Shown: positions 26,620 through 34,140, numbered from the stretch's first letter. The stretch is DNA of 64,000 nucleotides from CAVQGZ01 sp964400785 (GCA_964400785.1 CAYNWB010000001.1:62001-126000); one strand, 5' to 3'. Program-made: numbers and translations. Notes: generated from the letters alone by a model not told the origin.

Positions 26620-27543
26620 GTGCGCGCGCTCGTGGTGGTGAACCCCAACGCGACCTCGACCCGTCGCCGTACCCGCGACGTGCTGCTCTCCGCCCTCGCC
26701 GGGGCCGCCGACGTGACCATCGCGACGACCACGCACCGAGACCACGCCGCCGAGCTCGCCGCGCAGGCGCGTGTGGACGGGGTCGACGCAGTCGTCGCCT
26801 ACGGTGGCGACGGAACAGTGAACGAGGTGGTCAACGGCCTGCTCCGGGACGGACCCGCCCCGGACGTCCCCGTGCTCGGCGTGCTTCCGGGCGGCAGCGC
26901 CAACGTCTTCGCCCGCAACCTCGGACTGCCCAACGACGCGCTGGAGGCCGCCGGCCGTCTGCTGCGCGCCCTCGCCGATCCGACTCGGACGCGTTCGATC
27001 GGCCTGGGCCAGGCCAACGACCGCTGGTTCACCTTCAACAGCGGCATCGGCTTCGACGCCGACACGGTGCTGGCGGTCGAGAACGCCCGGCACCGCGGCA
27101 AGCGCGCCACACCTGGGCTCTACGTCCGCTCAGCGGTACGCACCTACTTCACCCAGGAGCGTCGCACCCCGCTCGTGTCCGGTGAGCTGCCCGACGACGA
27201 GCAGCTGCCCGAGCTCTTCCTCGCGATCGTCACCAACAGCTCCCCCTGGACCTACCTCGGGCCGCTGGGGATCCGCACGGCACCGCGCTCGTCCTTCGAC
27301 GCCGGGCTCGACGTCGTCGGCACGACGGCCTTCGGGGTCGCGTCCACCCTCAAGCACGTCGCCGAGATCATCGCCGGACGCCAGGGCCCCCGCGGGCACG
27401 ACGTGGTGCACCGCCACGACCTTCGCTGGGTGACGCTGCACGCACAGCGCCCCCTCGGGTTCCAGGTCGACGGCGACTACCTGGGCGAGACCACCCGACT
27501 GCACTGCCGAGCGGTGCCGGACGCGATCCGCGTGCTCGTCTGA
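26620..27543 (+). CDS. Diacylglycerol/lipid kinase family protein
   Basis: A 307-residue protein of the YegS/DagK/LCB5 lipid kinase family, which phosphorylates diacylglycerol or related lipids with ATP. The N-terminal catalytic domain has the nucleotide motif YGGDGTVNEVVNGL around residue 62 and LPGGSANVFARNLGLP. The C-terminal half is the beta-sandwich domain ending in QVDGDYLGE. It may recycle lipids or make glycerophosphoinositol-type headgroups. It sits just upstream of whiB, in the same direction. Confidence 0.9.
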   Translation: MRALVVVNPNATSTRRRTRDVLLSALAGAADVTIATTTHRDHAAELAAQARVDGVDAVVAYGGDGTVNEVVNGLLRDGPAPDVPVLGVLPGGSANVFARNLGLPNDALEAAGRLLRALADPTRTRSIGLGQANDRWFTFNSGIGFDADTVLAVENARHRGKRATPGLYVRSAVRTYFTQERRTPLVSGELPDDEQLPELFLAIVTNSSPWTYLGPLGIRTAPRSSFDAGLDVVGTTAFGVASTLKHVAEIIAGRQGPRGHDVVHRHDLRWVTLHAQRPLGFQVDGDYLGETTRLHCRAVPDAIRVLV

Positions 27544-27603
27544 GAAGAATGTGTCGAACGCGACTTCTCGCGCGCGACACTGCCATTCGTGAAGGGATTC
27601 ACA

Positions 27604-27609
27604 TACACT
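27604..27609 (+). promoter_or_regulatory. -10 element of whiB
   Basis: TACACT lies 64 nt before the whiB ATG in a locally AT-richer stretch. The -35 (CTGCCA, 18 nt upstream) is weak. Confidence 0.4.
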
Positions 27610-27620
27610 GGTCGTTCGGT

Positions 27621-27644
27621 CGCCGACCCCTGCCCGGGTCGGCG
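27621..27644 (+). promoter_or_regulatory. 9-bp hairpin in whiB 5' leader
   Basis: CGCCGACCC (27621-27629) and GGGTCGGCG (27636-27644) are perfect complements around a 6-nt loop. It lies between the likely transcription start and the AAGGAG ribosome binding site. No U-run follows, so it is not a standard terminator. Confidence 0.6.
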
Positions 27645-27673
27645 ATGACACTGCCTGTAAGGAGTTCGCAGAC

Positions 27674-27934
27674 ATGGACTGGCGCCACCGCGCTGCCTGC
27701 CGGGACGAAGACCCTGAGCTCTTCTTCCCGATCGGCAACACGGGACCGGCCCTCCTGCAGATCGAGGAGGCCAAGGCCGTGTGCATGCGTTGCGACGTCC
27801 GTGAGGCCTGCTTGCAGTGGGCCCTGGACACGGGCCAGGACGCCGGCGTCTGGGGCGGCTTGAGCGAGGACGAGCGGCGGGCGCTGCGTCGCCGCAACGC
27901 CCGGGCCGCCCGCTCCCGCGCCGCCCGCTCCTGA
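27674..27934 (+). CDS. whiB1: WhiB-family iron-sulfur regulator (WhiB1-like)
   Basis: An 86-residue WhiB protein. The four [4Fe-4S] ligands are Cys9, Cys37, Cys40 and Cys46, with the usual C-x2-C-x5-C spacing. The GVWGG turn is at residues 58-62, and a basic Arg/Ala-rich C-terminus follows for DNA binding. It is probably WhiB1 because it neighbours pdtaS and the sigR block as in M. tuberculosis Rv3219. WhiB1 there is NO-responsive and binds the primary sigma factor. AAGGAG precedes the ATG; the leader carries a hairpin. Confidence 0.95.
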   Translation: MDWRHRAACRDEDPELFFPIGNTGPALLQIEEAKAVCMRCDVREACLQWALDTGQDAGVWGGLSEDERRALRRRNARAARSRAARS

Positions 27935-27949
27935 CGATCCACCGACTGC

Positions 27950-29413
27950 TCACGACGCCAGCGGAACCGTCACGATCGCCCGCGTCCCCGGGTCGCCGGC
28001 CCGCAGCTCCACCGTTCCTCCACGGTCGCGCACCATCGTGGTGACGATGCGCAGACCGAGGCTGTCCGACGACTCGAGGTCGAAGTCCCCGGGCAGCCCG
28101 TGCCCGTCGTCGGACACGGTGATCGTCACCTGATCGGTCGACCGCTCGCTGCTCACGGTCACGGTGCCCGATCGTCCTGCCAGGCCGTGCTGGATCGCGT
28201 TCTGCACCAGCTCGGTGACCGCCATCGCGACCGGCGTCGCCACCGCAGCGGTGACCAGGCCAGCGCGCCCCGACCGTCGCACCACCACCGATCCTTCCTG
28301 GCCTGACACGTCGACCACCGTCGCAGACAGCCGGGCGAGCACATCGTCGAGGTCGACGGCCTCGTCCGTGGTCTCGGCGAGCATCTCGTGCACCACCGCG
28401 ATCGAGGAGACCCGGCGCACCGACTCGGCCAGGGCAGCCCGCGCGGCCGGGTCCGGCACGCGACGTGCCTGCAGCCGCAGCAGCGAGGCAACCATCTGCA
28501 GGTTGTTCTTCACCCGGTGGTGGATCTCGCGGATCGTGGCGTCCTTGGTGATCAGCTGCTGGTCGCGGCGCCGAAGCTCGGTCACGTCCCGCACGAGCAC
28601 GATCGCCCCCTGTGGAACGGCACCGTCCTGCAGCGGTATGACCCGGACGGCGAGCACGGCCGACCCCGAGTCGAGCTCAGCCTCGCGCGGCCGTGCACCC
28701 GACAGCAGCGCATCGACGCTCTCGTCCACCGCGACGTCGGCCCGTCGCGCCTGCAAGGCACGGGTCATGGACCCCAGCGAGGCCCCCACCAGGTCGCCGA
28801 CCAGTCCCAGGCGGCGATACGCCGAGATCGCGTTCGGGCTCGCGAACGTGACCACACCGGACGGGTCGATCCTCAGCAGGCCGTCGCCCACACGAGGGGC
28901 GCCGCGCCGCGCAGGAGGGGGGTCTGCGCCCTGAGGGAACCGGCCCTCGGCGATCATCCGGGCCAGCAACCCGGCTGCCTCGAGGTAGACCAGCTCGAGG
29001 CGGCTCGGCGTCCGCACAGCACCGAGGTTGGTGTGCCGTCCGATCACGGCGAGCACCCGCCCCCCGCGCACGACGGGGATCGCCTCGACCCGCACCGGGA
29101 TCGCGTCCCACCACTCCGGGTCGGAGTCACGCCTGATCCTGCCGGTCTCGTACGCGCCGTCCACCAGGGGACGTCGACCCGTCTCGAGCCGTCGACCCAC
29201 CATGTCCTGGGCGTAGGACGTCGGCCCGGTCGTGGGCCGCATCTGGGCGCCCGCCACGAAGCCGCGCCCGTCCACACGCGGCAGCCACAGCACCAGGTCG
29301 GCGAACGACAGGTCCGACAGCAGCTGCCACTGACCCACCAGCGCGGTGAGCCAGTCGATGTCGGCATCGCCCAGATCGGTCTCTGTCCGGGCGACCTCGG
29401 CGACGGAGGGCAC
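27950..29413 (-). CDS. pdtaS: Sensor histidine kinase PdtaS-like (GAF-PAS-HisKA_2)
   Basis: A 487-residue soluble histidine kinase. Residues 15-160 form a GAF-like sensor, 175-285 a PAS domain, 290-350 the HisKA_2 dimerisation domain with phospho-acceptor His at 298-299 in EIHHRVKNNLQ, and the rest the ATPase domain (VTELVQNAIQHGL, SDDGHGLPGDF). It corresponds to PdtaS (Rv3220c), whose partner is the RNA-binding antiterminator PdtaR; no pdtaR is in the window. A TAGTCT hexamer 6 nt before the GTG indicates a leaderless message. Confidence 0.93.
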   Translation of the reverse strand: MPSVAEVARTETDLGDADIDWLTALVGQWQLLSDLSFADLVLWLPRVDGRGFVAGAQMRPTTGPTSYAQDMVGRRLETGRRPLVDGAYETGRIRRDSDPEWWDAIPVRVEAIPVVRGGRVLAVIGRHTNLGAVRTPSRLELVYLEAAGLLARMIAEGRFPQGADPPPARRGAPRVGDGLLRIDPSGVVTFASPNAISAYRRLGLVGDLVGASLGSMTRALQARRADVAVDESVDALLSGARPREAELDSGSAVLAVRVIPLQDGAVPQGAIVLVRDVTELRRRDQQLITKDATIREIHHRVKNNLQMVASLLRLQARRVPDPAARAALAESVRRVSSIAVVHEMLAETTDEAVDLDDVLARLSATVVDVSGQEGSVVVRRSGRAGLVTAAVATPVAMAVTELVQNAIQHGLAGRSGTVTVSSERSTDQVTITVSDDGHGLPGDFDLESSDSLGLRIVTTMVRDRGGTVELRAGDPGTRAIVTVPLAS

Positions 29414-29419
29414 GGCGCC

Positions 29420-29425
29420 AGACTA
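29420..29425 (-). promoter_or_regulatory. -10 element of pdtaS (leaderless)
   Basis: TAGTCT lies 6 nt before the GTG at 29413. Confidence 0.5.
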
Positions 29426-29452
29426 GGAGCCGGGCCCGTGCCGGCACCGGGG

Positions 29453-29458
29453 TAGGTT
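29453..29458 (+). promoter_or_regulatory. -10 element of the second TPP enzyme gene (leaderless)
   Basis: TAGGTT lies 6 nt before the GTG at 29465. Together with the pdtaS element it forms a compact divergent leaderless pair. Confidence 0.5.
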
Positions 29459-29464
29459 CGCACC

Positions 29465-31153
29465 GTGAGCACGCCGTCGTCCCCGGCCCCCGACAGCCTC
29501 GACCCCGCGCCGGTGAGCGGCCATGCCGGCACGCTCGCCCTCGCCGCAGCACGGGCGCACGGGGTGGATGCGCTGTTCACCCTGTCCGGGGCGCACATCT
29601 TTCCGCTGTACGACGCGGCCACGACGGCCCAGCCCCCCCTCCGCATGGTCGACGTCCGGCACGAGCAGAGCGCCGTCTTCGCCGCCGAGGCAGCAGCCAA
29701 GCTCACGCGCCGGCCCGGCTTCGCCGCGGTCACCGCCGGCCCGGGGGTCACCAACGCGATCAGCGCGGTCACCCAGGCACAGGCCTCGGGCGTTCCGCTG
29801 CTGGTCATGGGTGGACGGGCGCCGGCGTTCCGATGGGGAACAGGCGCGCTGCAGGAGCTCGACCATCCGCCCCTGCTGGCGCCGGTGACCAAGTCGGCCA
29901 CCACTGCCGGTACCGCAGCCGACGTCTACGCGGCTGTGGACGAGGCACTGCGTCTCGCGTCGCTGCCCCACCGGGGGCCGACCTTCGTCGACGTGCCGAT
30001 GGACGAGCTCTTCAGCCACGCCGCCGCCACACCTCGGCCGCTCACCGCGATCCCACCGCTCGAGCCGGACGCCGACGCCGTGCGCACCATCGCCCGCATG
30101 CTGGCCCGGGCGGAGCGACCCGTGCTGATCCTCGGCTCCGACGTCTGGCTGGACGGCGGCGATGATGCCGCGCGCACCTTCGCCGAGGCCGCGGGAGTGC
30201 CCGTCATCCCCAACGGGATGGGCCGTGGCATCGTCCCGCGTGGCCACCCCCTGCTGGTCAGCAAGGCCCGTTCGACCGCGTTGTCCGAGGCCGACCTGGT
30301 GGTCGTCGCCGGGGCGCCTCTCGACTTTCGCCTGCAGTACGGCGTCTTCGGCGACGCCGCGAGCCCGGCACCGGTGGTCCACCTCGCCGATGCCCCCTCG
30401 CAGGTCGCGACGCACGTGCCTCTGGCCTCGTCTGCCGCCGGCTCGCTGCACCTCGTCTTCTCGGCCCTGCTGCACGAGTGGGAGCAGCAGCCCTCACGCA
30501 CCGACACGCGGCCGTGGCGCGAGCGGCTCGCGTCGGCGGCTGCCGAGGCGAGCGCACGCGACCAGCAGTGGCTCACCGCAGAGTCCACGGGCGGCATCCA
30601 CCCGGGCCGGGTCTACGGGGCGCTGCTGCCCCTGCTCACCGACGACACCGTCGTGATCGCCGACGGCGGCGACTTCGTCTCCTGGTCCGGCAAGTTCGTC
30701 GAGCCCGCTCGTCCGGGAGGATGGCTCGACCCCGGCCCCTACGGGTGCCTCGGCGCAGGCCTCGGCGCCGCAGTCGGCGCGGGCGTGGTGCGGCCGAGCT
30801 CCCCGCGCGTGCTGCTGCTCGGCGACGGAGCAGCCGGGTTCTCGCTGGCCGAGCTCGAGACGCTGGTGCGCCACGACCTGCCCGCGCTGGTGGTGGTCGG
30901 CAACAACGGTGCCTGGGGGCTGGAGAAGCATCCGATGCGCCTGCTGTACGGCTACGACGTGCTCGCCGACCTGCCGCGAGGCACGCGCTACGACGTCATC
31001 GCCGAGTCCATGGGCGGCGGCGGGGAAACGGTGACCGAGCCGCAGGACCTGCCCGGCGCCCTGCAGCGGGGGCTCGAGTCGGGCACGACCTACGTCGTGA
31101 ACGTGTTGATGGACCCCGAGGTGGCCTACCCCCGCAAGACCACCGGCGTCTGA
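29465..31153 (+). CDS. Thiamine-diphosphate-dependent enzyme, acetolactate-synthase/HACL-like
   Basis: A 562-residue enzyme with the Pyr-central-PP domain order of acetolactate synthase and 2-hydroxyacyl-CoA lyase. The activating glutamate is in VRHEQSAVFAAEA. The PP domain has the complete metal motif GDGAAGF...VVVGNNGAWG, unlike the first TPP enzyme at 13.9 kb. It has no regulatory subunit nearby. It converges on a FlK-like acyl-CoA thioesterase (6-bp gap), which hints at CoA-ester chemistry. This gene pair interrupts the mycobacterial pdtaS-TB7.3 order. Confidence 0.8.
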   Translation: MSTPSSPAPDSLDPAPVSGHAGTLALAAARAHGVDALFTLSGAHIFPLYDAATTAQPPLRMVDVRHEQSAVFAAEAAAKLTRRPGFAAVTAGPGVTNAISAVTQAQASGVPLLVMGGRAPAFRWGTGALQELDHPPLLAPVTKSATTAGTAADVYAAVDEALRLASLPHRGPTFVDVPMDELFSHAAATPRPLTAIPPLEPDADAVRTIARMLARAERPVLILGSDVWLDGGDDAARTFAEAAGVPVIPNGMGRGIVPRGHPLLVSKARSTALSEADLVVVAGAPLDFRLQYGVFGDAASPAPVVHLADAPSQVATHVPLASSAAGSLHLVFSALLHEWEQQPSRTDTRPWRERLASAAAEASARDQQWLTAESTGGIHPGRVYGALLPLLTDDTVVIADGGDFVSWSGKFVEPARPGGWLDPGPYGCLGAGLGAAVGAGVVRPSSPRVLLLGDGAAGFSLAELETLVRHDLPALVVVGNNGAWGLEKHPMRLLYGYDVLADLPRGTRYDVIAESMGGGGETVTEPQDLPGALQRGLESGTTYVVNVLMDPEVAYPRKTTGV

Positions 31154-31159
31154 GCCCCC

Positions 31160-31546
31160 TCAGAGACGGCGCAGAAAGGCGTCGCGGTCGACGAGCACCC
31201 GGGTCACCCGTCCGTGACCGACCACCCGCCGGTCGGCGGGGTGCTCGGCGGTGACCTCGAACTGCCAGGTGCGTCCGTCGACGTGCACGAGGGCCGCACG
31301 CACGGCCACCTTGTGCCCGATCGGGGTCGCGTGCAGGTGGTCGAGCTCGACGCGGGTGCCGACCGTGGTCGCCGGTGCCTGCACCCAGCGTGAGACCGCA
31401 CGCACGGTGGCCTTCTCGGCCAGAGCCAGCAGCACGGGAGTGGCGAGCACAGGCACGTCGCCGGACCCGACAACGGTGGCCGTGTCTGCCTCGGTGACCT
31501 CGTGGACGATCTCGGCGGTGCTCCCCACCTGGGGCGACGTGGTCAT
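31160..31546 (-). CDS. FlK-like hotdog acyl-CoA thioesterase
   Basis: A 128-residue hotdog-fold protein. Thr36, Glu44 and His70 have exactly the spacing (8 and 26 residues) of the Thr42/Glu50/His76 catalytic set in Streptomyces cattleya fluoroacetyl-CoA thioesterase, and an Arg lies near the equivalent of Arg120. Many FlK-like proteins are general small acyl-CoA thioesterases, so fluoroacetate resistance is not claimed. TAGGGT 6 nt before the ATG suggests a leaderless message; that box overlaps the stop of the biotinyl gene downstream of sigR. Confidence 0.82.
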   Translation of the reverse strand: MTTSPQVGSTAEIVHEVTEADTATVVGSGDVPVLATPVLLALAEKATVRAVSRWVQAPATTVGTRVELDHLHATPIGHKVAVRAALVHVDGRTWQFEVTAEHPADRRVVGHGRVTRVLVDRDAFLRRL

Positions 31547-31550
31547 GCCC

Positions 31551-31766
31551 TCACCCTAGGACGACGAGCGGGTCGCCCTGCTGCACGACATCCCCGACCG
31601 CCACGACCACGTGCGTGACCGTGCCGCCCACCTCGCTGCTGACCGGGATCTCCATCTTCATGGACTCCAGCAGCAGCAACGGCTCGCCGGCTGCCACCGC
31701 ACGTCCGGGCTCGGTCAGCACCTGCAGCACGTTGCCCACCAGCTCGGCACGAACGGTGTCCGCCAC
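31551..31766 (-). CDS. Biotin/lipoyl attachment domain protein (TB7.3-like)
   Basis: A 71-residue stand-alone biotinyl domain with the modification motif ESMKMEIPV, the lysine being the attachment site. It has the same length and start as TB7.3 (Rv3221c) of M. tuberculosis, a biotinylated protein with no assigned carboxylase partner. GTG 31766 is chosen because GGAG sits 8 nt before it; GTG 31784 overlapping the rsrA stop is the alternative. It is third in the sigR-rsrA operon. Confidence 0.88.
   Translation of the reverse strand: MADTVRAELVGNVLQVLTEPGRAVAAGEPLLLLESMKMEIPVSSEVGGTVTHVVVAVGDVVQQGDPLVVLG
31553..31558 (-). promoter_or_regulatory. -10 element of the FlK-like gene (leaderless)
   Basis: TAGGGT lies 6 nt before the ATG at 31546 and overlaps the last codons of the biotinyl-protein gene. 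Confidence 0.4.
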
Positions 31767-31780
31767 GGCGTCGCTCCGGC

Positions 31781-32074
31781 TCACGCCGAGCCGGTGTCGA
31801 CGACACCGACCCTGATGCGCGCCAGCACGCGCAGCCGCAGCTCGTCGGGGGCGTGGTCGTGACCGCAGCAGCGGCTCAGCACGGCGCGGACGGCCTGCTG
31901 CAGCTCTTCGACCTGCACGCCGTACTGCTCGAGGCAGGGATGGCACTCCTGCAGGTGCTGCTCGATGTCGGCGTAGTCCACCGAGGGGCTGCCCGACAAG
32001 CGGTGGTCGAGAAAGTCCGACACCCGTCCGAGCACGTCGGCGCAGTCGGTCTCGTGCGGGTTGCCACAGCTCAT
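31781..32074 (-). CDS. rsrA: Zinc-binding anti-sigma factor (RsrA/RshA)
   Basis: A 97-residue ZAS-family anti-sigma factor. The redox zinc motif H-x3-C-x2-C is His40-Cys44-Cys47 in HLQECHPC, with additional cysteines at positions 3, 11, 69 and 70. Disulfide stress would eject zinc and release SigR. The ATG overlaps the sigR stop by 4 bp, giving the classic coupled sigma/anti-sigma pair. Confidence 0.95.
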   Translation of the reverse strand: MSCGNPHETDCADVLGRVSDFLDHRLSGSPSVDYADIEQHLQECHPCLEQYGVQVEELQQAVRAVLSRCCGHDHAPDELRLRVLARIRVGVVDTGSA

Positions 32075-32691
32075 CGTCCCGCCTCCGTCCCGTCACCGGC
32101 TGGGATCAGCCCACGGTCGATCGCGTAGTCCTCCAGCAGCGCGCGCAGGTTCTTGCGCCCGCGGTGCAGCCGGGACATCACGGTGCCGATGGGAGTGCCC
32201 ATGATCTCGGCGATCTCCTTGTACGCATAGCCCTCCACGTCGGCGTAGTAGACGGCCATCCGGAACTCCTCCGGCAGCTGGGCCAGCGCCTCGCGGATGT
32301 CGCGGTCGGGCAGCCGCTCGAGCGCCTCGACCTCTGCCGACTTCAACCCACCCGAGGTGTGCGCCTCGGCGCGGGCCATCTGCCAGTCCTCGACGTCGTC
32401 GGTGTTGGCCTGCTGAGGCTGGCGCTGCTTCTTGCGGTAGTTGTTGATGAACGTGTTGGTCAGGATTCGGTGCAGCCATGCCTTGAGGTTGGTGCCGTCC
32501 TGGTACTGGTGGAACGCAGCGAAGGCCTTCGCGAACGTCTCCTGCACCAGGTCCTCGGCATCGGTGGGGTTGCGCGTCATGCGCAGCGCAGCCCCGTACA
32601 GGGAGTCGAGGTGCTCGAGGGCGTCCCGCTCGAAGCGGGCCGCCCGCTGCTCGGGCGACTCGACGTCGGTGGGCAACGCGGAAGGGCTCAC
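32071..32691 (-). CDS. sigR: ECF sigma factor SigR/SigH (thiol-oxidative stress)
   Basis: A 206-residue ECF sigma factor with region 2 (RNPTDAEDLVQETFAKAF, then LKAWLHRILTNTFINNYRK) and region 4 helix-turn-helix (YKEIAEIMGTPIGTVMSRLHRGRK). It would transcribe thioredoxin-type disulfide-stress genes and itself. GTG 32691 follows a TACCCT -10 by 8 nt and has no ribosome binding site. An in-frame GTG at 32778, preceded by GGAAGGA, would give a 235-residue form with 29 extra residues, reachable only from the upstream SigR-type promoter. Confidence 0.95.
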   Translation of the reverse strand: MSPSALPTDVESPEQRAARFERDALEHLDSLYGAALRMTRNPTDAEDLVQETFAKAFAAFHQYQDGTNLKAWLHRILTNTFINNYRKKQRQPQQANTDDVEDWQMARAEAHTSGGLKSAEVEALERLPDRDIREALAQLPEEFRMAVYYADVEGYAYKEIAEIMGTPIGTVMSRLHRGRKNLRALLEDYAIDRGLIPAGDGTEAGR

Positions 32692-32699
32692 GACAGACC

Positions 32700-32705
32700 A
32701 GGGTA
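32700..32705 (-). promoter_or_regulatory. sigR proximal promoter p1, -10 (leaderless)
   Basis: TACCCT ends 8 nt before the GTG at 32691, giving a leaderless transcript for the short SigR. Confidence 0.5.
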
Positions 32706-32775
32706 ACGAGGCCGAGGCGGTGGTCGACTCCGGCGAGCCCTCGGCCAGCAGCCCCGAAGGTCGTGTGGCGAGCAG

Positions 32776-32785
32776 CACTGCGGCG
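32776..32785 (-). promoter_or_regulatory. Alternative sigR start (extended isoform)
   Basis: GTG at 32778-32776 is in frame with sigR, 29 codons upstream of the short start. A GGAAGGA sequence lies about 8 nt before it, so it has a ribosome binding site where the short start has none. Confidence 0.5.
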
Positions 32786-32830
32786 TCCTTCCCAGGTGGC
32801 GACCGTCGCCACGCGTCCCGTGTCGCGGAG

Positions 32831-32857
32831 AACGTCGCCGACGGGCCGTCGATTCCC
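32831..32857 (-). promoter_or_regulatory. sigR distal promoter p2, SigR-type
   Basis: GGGAAT (32857-32852) and GTT (32833-32831) are separated by exactly 18 nt, matching the actinobacterial SigR/SigH promoter consensus GGAAT-N18-GTT. The transcript would start near 32824 and include the alternative upstream start, giving positive autoregulation. Confidence 0.7.
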
Positions 32858-32866
32858 GATGGCTCG

Positions 32867-32872
32867 TAGGCT
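32867..32872 (+). promoter_or_regulatory. -10 element of the ferritin gene (leaderless)
   Basis: TAGGCT lies 7 nt before the ATG at 32880. It sits 10 bp beyond the divergent SigR-type -35 box. Confidence 0.4.
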
Positions 32873-32879
32873 GGTCGAC

Positions 32880-33434
32880 ATGACCACGCCTGCCACCCCT
32901 CCTGCACCCTCGGCCTTCCACGCCCTGCTGCTCGAGCAGGTCGGGCACGAGTTCGGTGCCTCCCAGCAGTACGTCGCGATCGCTGTGTGGTTCGACCAGC
33001 AAGCTCTGCCCCGCCTGGCGGCGCACTTCTACGCCCAGGCCCTCGAGGAGCGCAACCACGCGATGATGATCGTGCAGTACCTGATGGATCGCGACGTCCC
33101 CGTGGCCATACCCGGCGTCCCCGCCGTCCGCAACGACTTCGCCACGCTCGCCGAGCCGATCGAGCTGGCCCTGCACCAGGAGCAGCAGGTGACGCGGCAG
33201 TTCGAGGCACTCATCGCGACGGCGCGCGACGACCGGGACTACCTCGGGGAGCAGTTCACCCACTGGTTCCTCAAGGAGCAGGTCGAGGAGGTCGCGTCCA
33301 TGTCGACCATGCTGCAGGTGGCCTCGCGGTGCCTGGACAACCCGCTGCAGATGGAGGACTACCTGGCCCGGGAGGGTTCCGAGGGCGAGTCGCCCGACCC
33401 CACGGCTCCCCACCCTGCCGGTGGCGCCGTCTGA
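32880..33434 (+). CDS. Ferritin
   Basis: A 184-residue non-heme ferritin that stores iron as a 24-mer. The four-helix bundle shows ferroxidase ligands: Glu in HEFGASQQYVAIAVW, EERNHA on helix B, Glu in EQQVTRQFEAL on helix C, and LKEQVEEVASM on helix D. The last 20 residues are a Pro/Gly-rich tail. It diverges from sigR across a shared 188-bp region, so iron storage may respond with the disulfide-stress system. It is not part of the mycobacterial order here. Confidence 0.9.
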   Translation: MTTPATPPAPSAFHALLLEQVGHEFGASQQYVAIAVWFDQQALPRLAAHFYAQALEERNHAMMIVQYLMDRDVPVAIPGVPAVRNDFATLAEPIELALHQEQQVTRQFEALIATARDDRDYLGEQFTHWFLKEQVEEVASMSTMLQVASRCLDNPLQMEDYLAREGSEGESPDPTAPHPAGGAV

Positions 33435-33452
33435 GCCGACGGTTGGTGCCCC

Positions 33453-33538
33453 TCCGCATACAAAGTGCCGAGTGAGGGCGCGCCGGGGCTGACAACCTCC
33501 CAGGTGGCGACGGTTGCCGGCACCACTATGTATGCGGA
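33453..33538. repeat. Interrupted inverted repeat between convergent genes
   Basis: TCCGCATACAAAGTG (33453-33467) is matched at 14 of 15 positions by the reverse complement of 33524-33538; an adjacent GTGCCG/CGGCAC also pairs. The arms are AT-richer than the surroundings. The right arm contains the stop codon of the leftward hydrolase gene. It may act as a bidirectional terminator or be a small repeat element. Confidence 0.65.
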
Positions 33539-34140
33539 CGGGACGGCATCTGCTCGACGAACGCCACCACGGCGGTGACCACCTCGTCGAGCCCGGCACG
33601 AAGCGAGTGGTCACCGGCCACTGCGACCACCTGTCGGTCCGCGGCCGGCGGAACCTCGTCGGGGCCACCGAACGGGTCGGACCGCCCGGCGACGACCAGG
33701 GTCGGGACGCCCGGCAGGTCGAGCTCGCCCGCTCTGCTGCGCTCGGGACGCCCCGGAGGGTGCAGAGGGAACGCCAGGGCGACCACGGCGAGCGCACCGA
33801 CCTGGGCGGCCGTGCGACAGGCGACCCGGGCCCCGGCGCTGCGCCCTCCGACGAGCACGGGCGCGTCGCGTGGCACCTCGGCCAGCACCTGGAGCCAGAC
33901 CTCGTCGAGGATGCCCGGTGCGGGAGCGACCCTTCGGCCGGCCACCCGCCACGGTTGCTCGACCAACCAGACCGAGGTGCCCAGCGCCGGCAGCGCCGCA
34001 GCCACAGCGGCCAGGTCAGGCGCCTGTACCCCGCCGCCGGCACCATGCCCGAGCACGAGCCGTCGGCGTGGACGCGCCGGCTCGTACAGGTGCGCTCGGG
34101 CCGGGCCTCGCGTCGTCTCGAGCAGCCGCACCCGGCTCAC
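33526..34140 (-). CDS. Alpha/beta hydrolase (KANL3/Tex30 type)
   Basis: A 204-residue alpha/beta hydrolase with LGHGAGGG for the oxyanion region, the nucleophile elbow GGRSAGAR (Ser), Asp in VAGRSDPFG, and His in AGDHSL. This is a complete catalytic triad for an unknown ester or amide. The GTG at 34140 overlaps the SRAP stop (GTGA), so the two are co-translated. The C-terminal PSRPHT and stop are encoded inside an inverted repeat. Confidence 0.85.
   Translation of the reverse strand: MSRVRLLETTRGPARAHLYEPARPRRRLVLGHGAGGGVQAPDLAAVAAALPALGTSVWLVEQPWRVAGRRVAPAPGILDEVWLQVLAEVPRDAPVLVGGRSAGARVACRTAAQVGALAVVALAFPLHPPGRPERSRAGELDLPGVPTLVVAGRSDPFGGPDEVPPAADRQVVAVAGDHSLRAGLDEVVTAVVAFVEQMPSRPHT

Noticed and set aside
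31160..31546. Fluoroacetate resistance gene
   Set aside because: The triad spacing matches FlK, but many general acyl-CoA thioesterases share it and no fluorometabolite genes are nearby.
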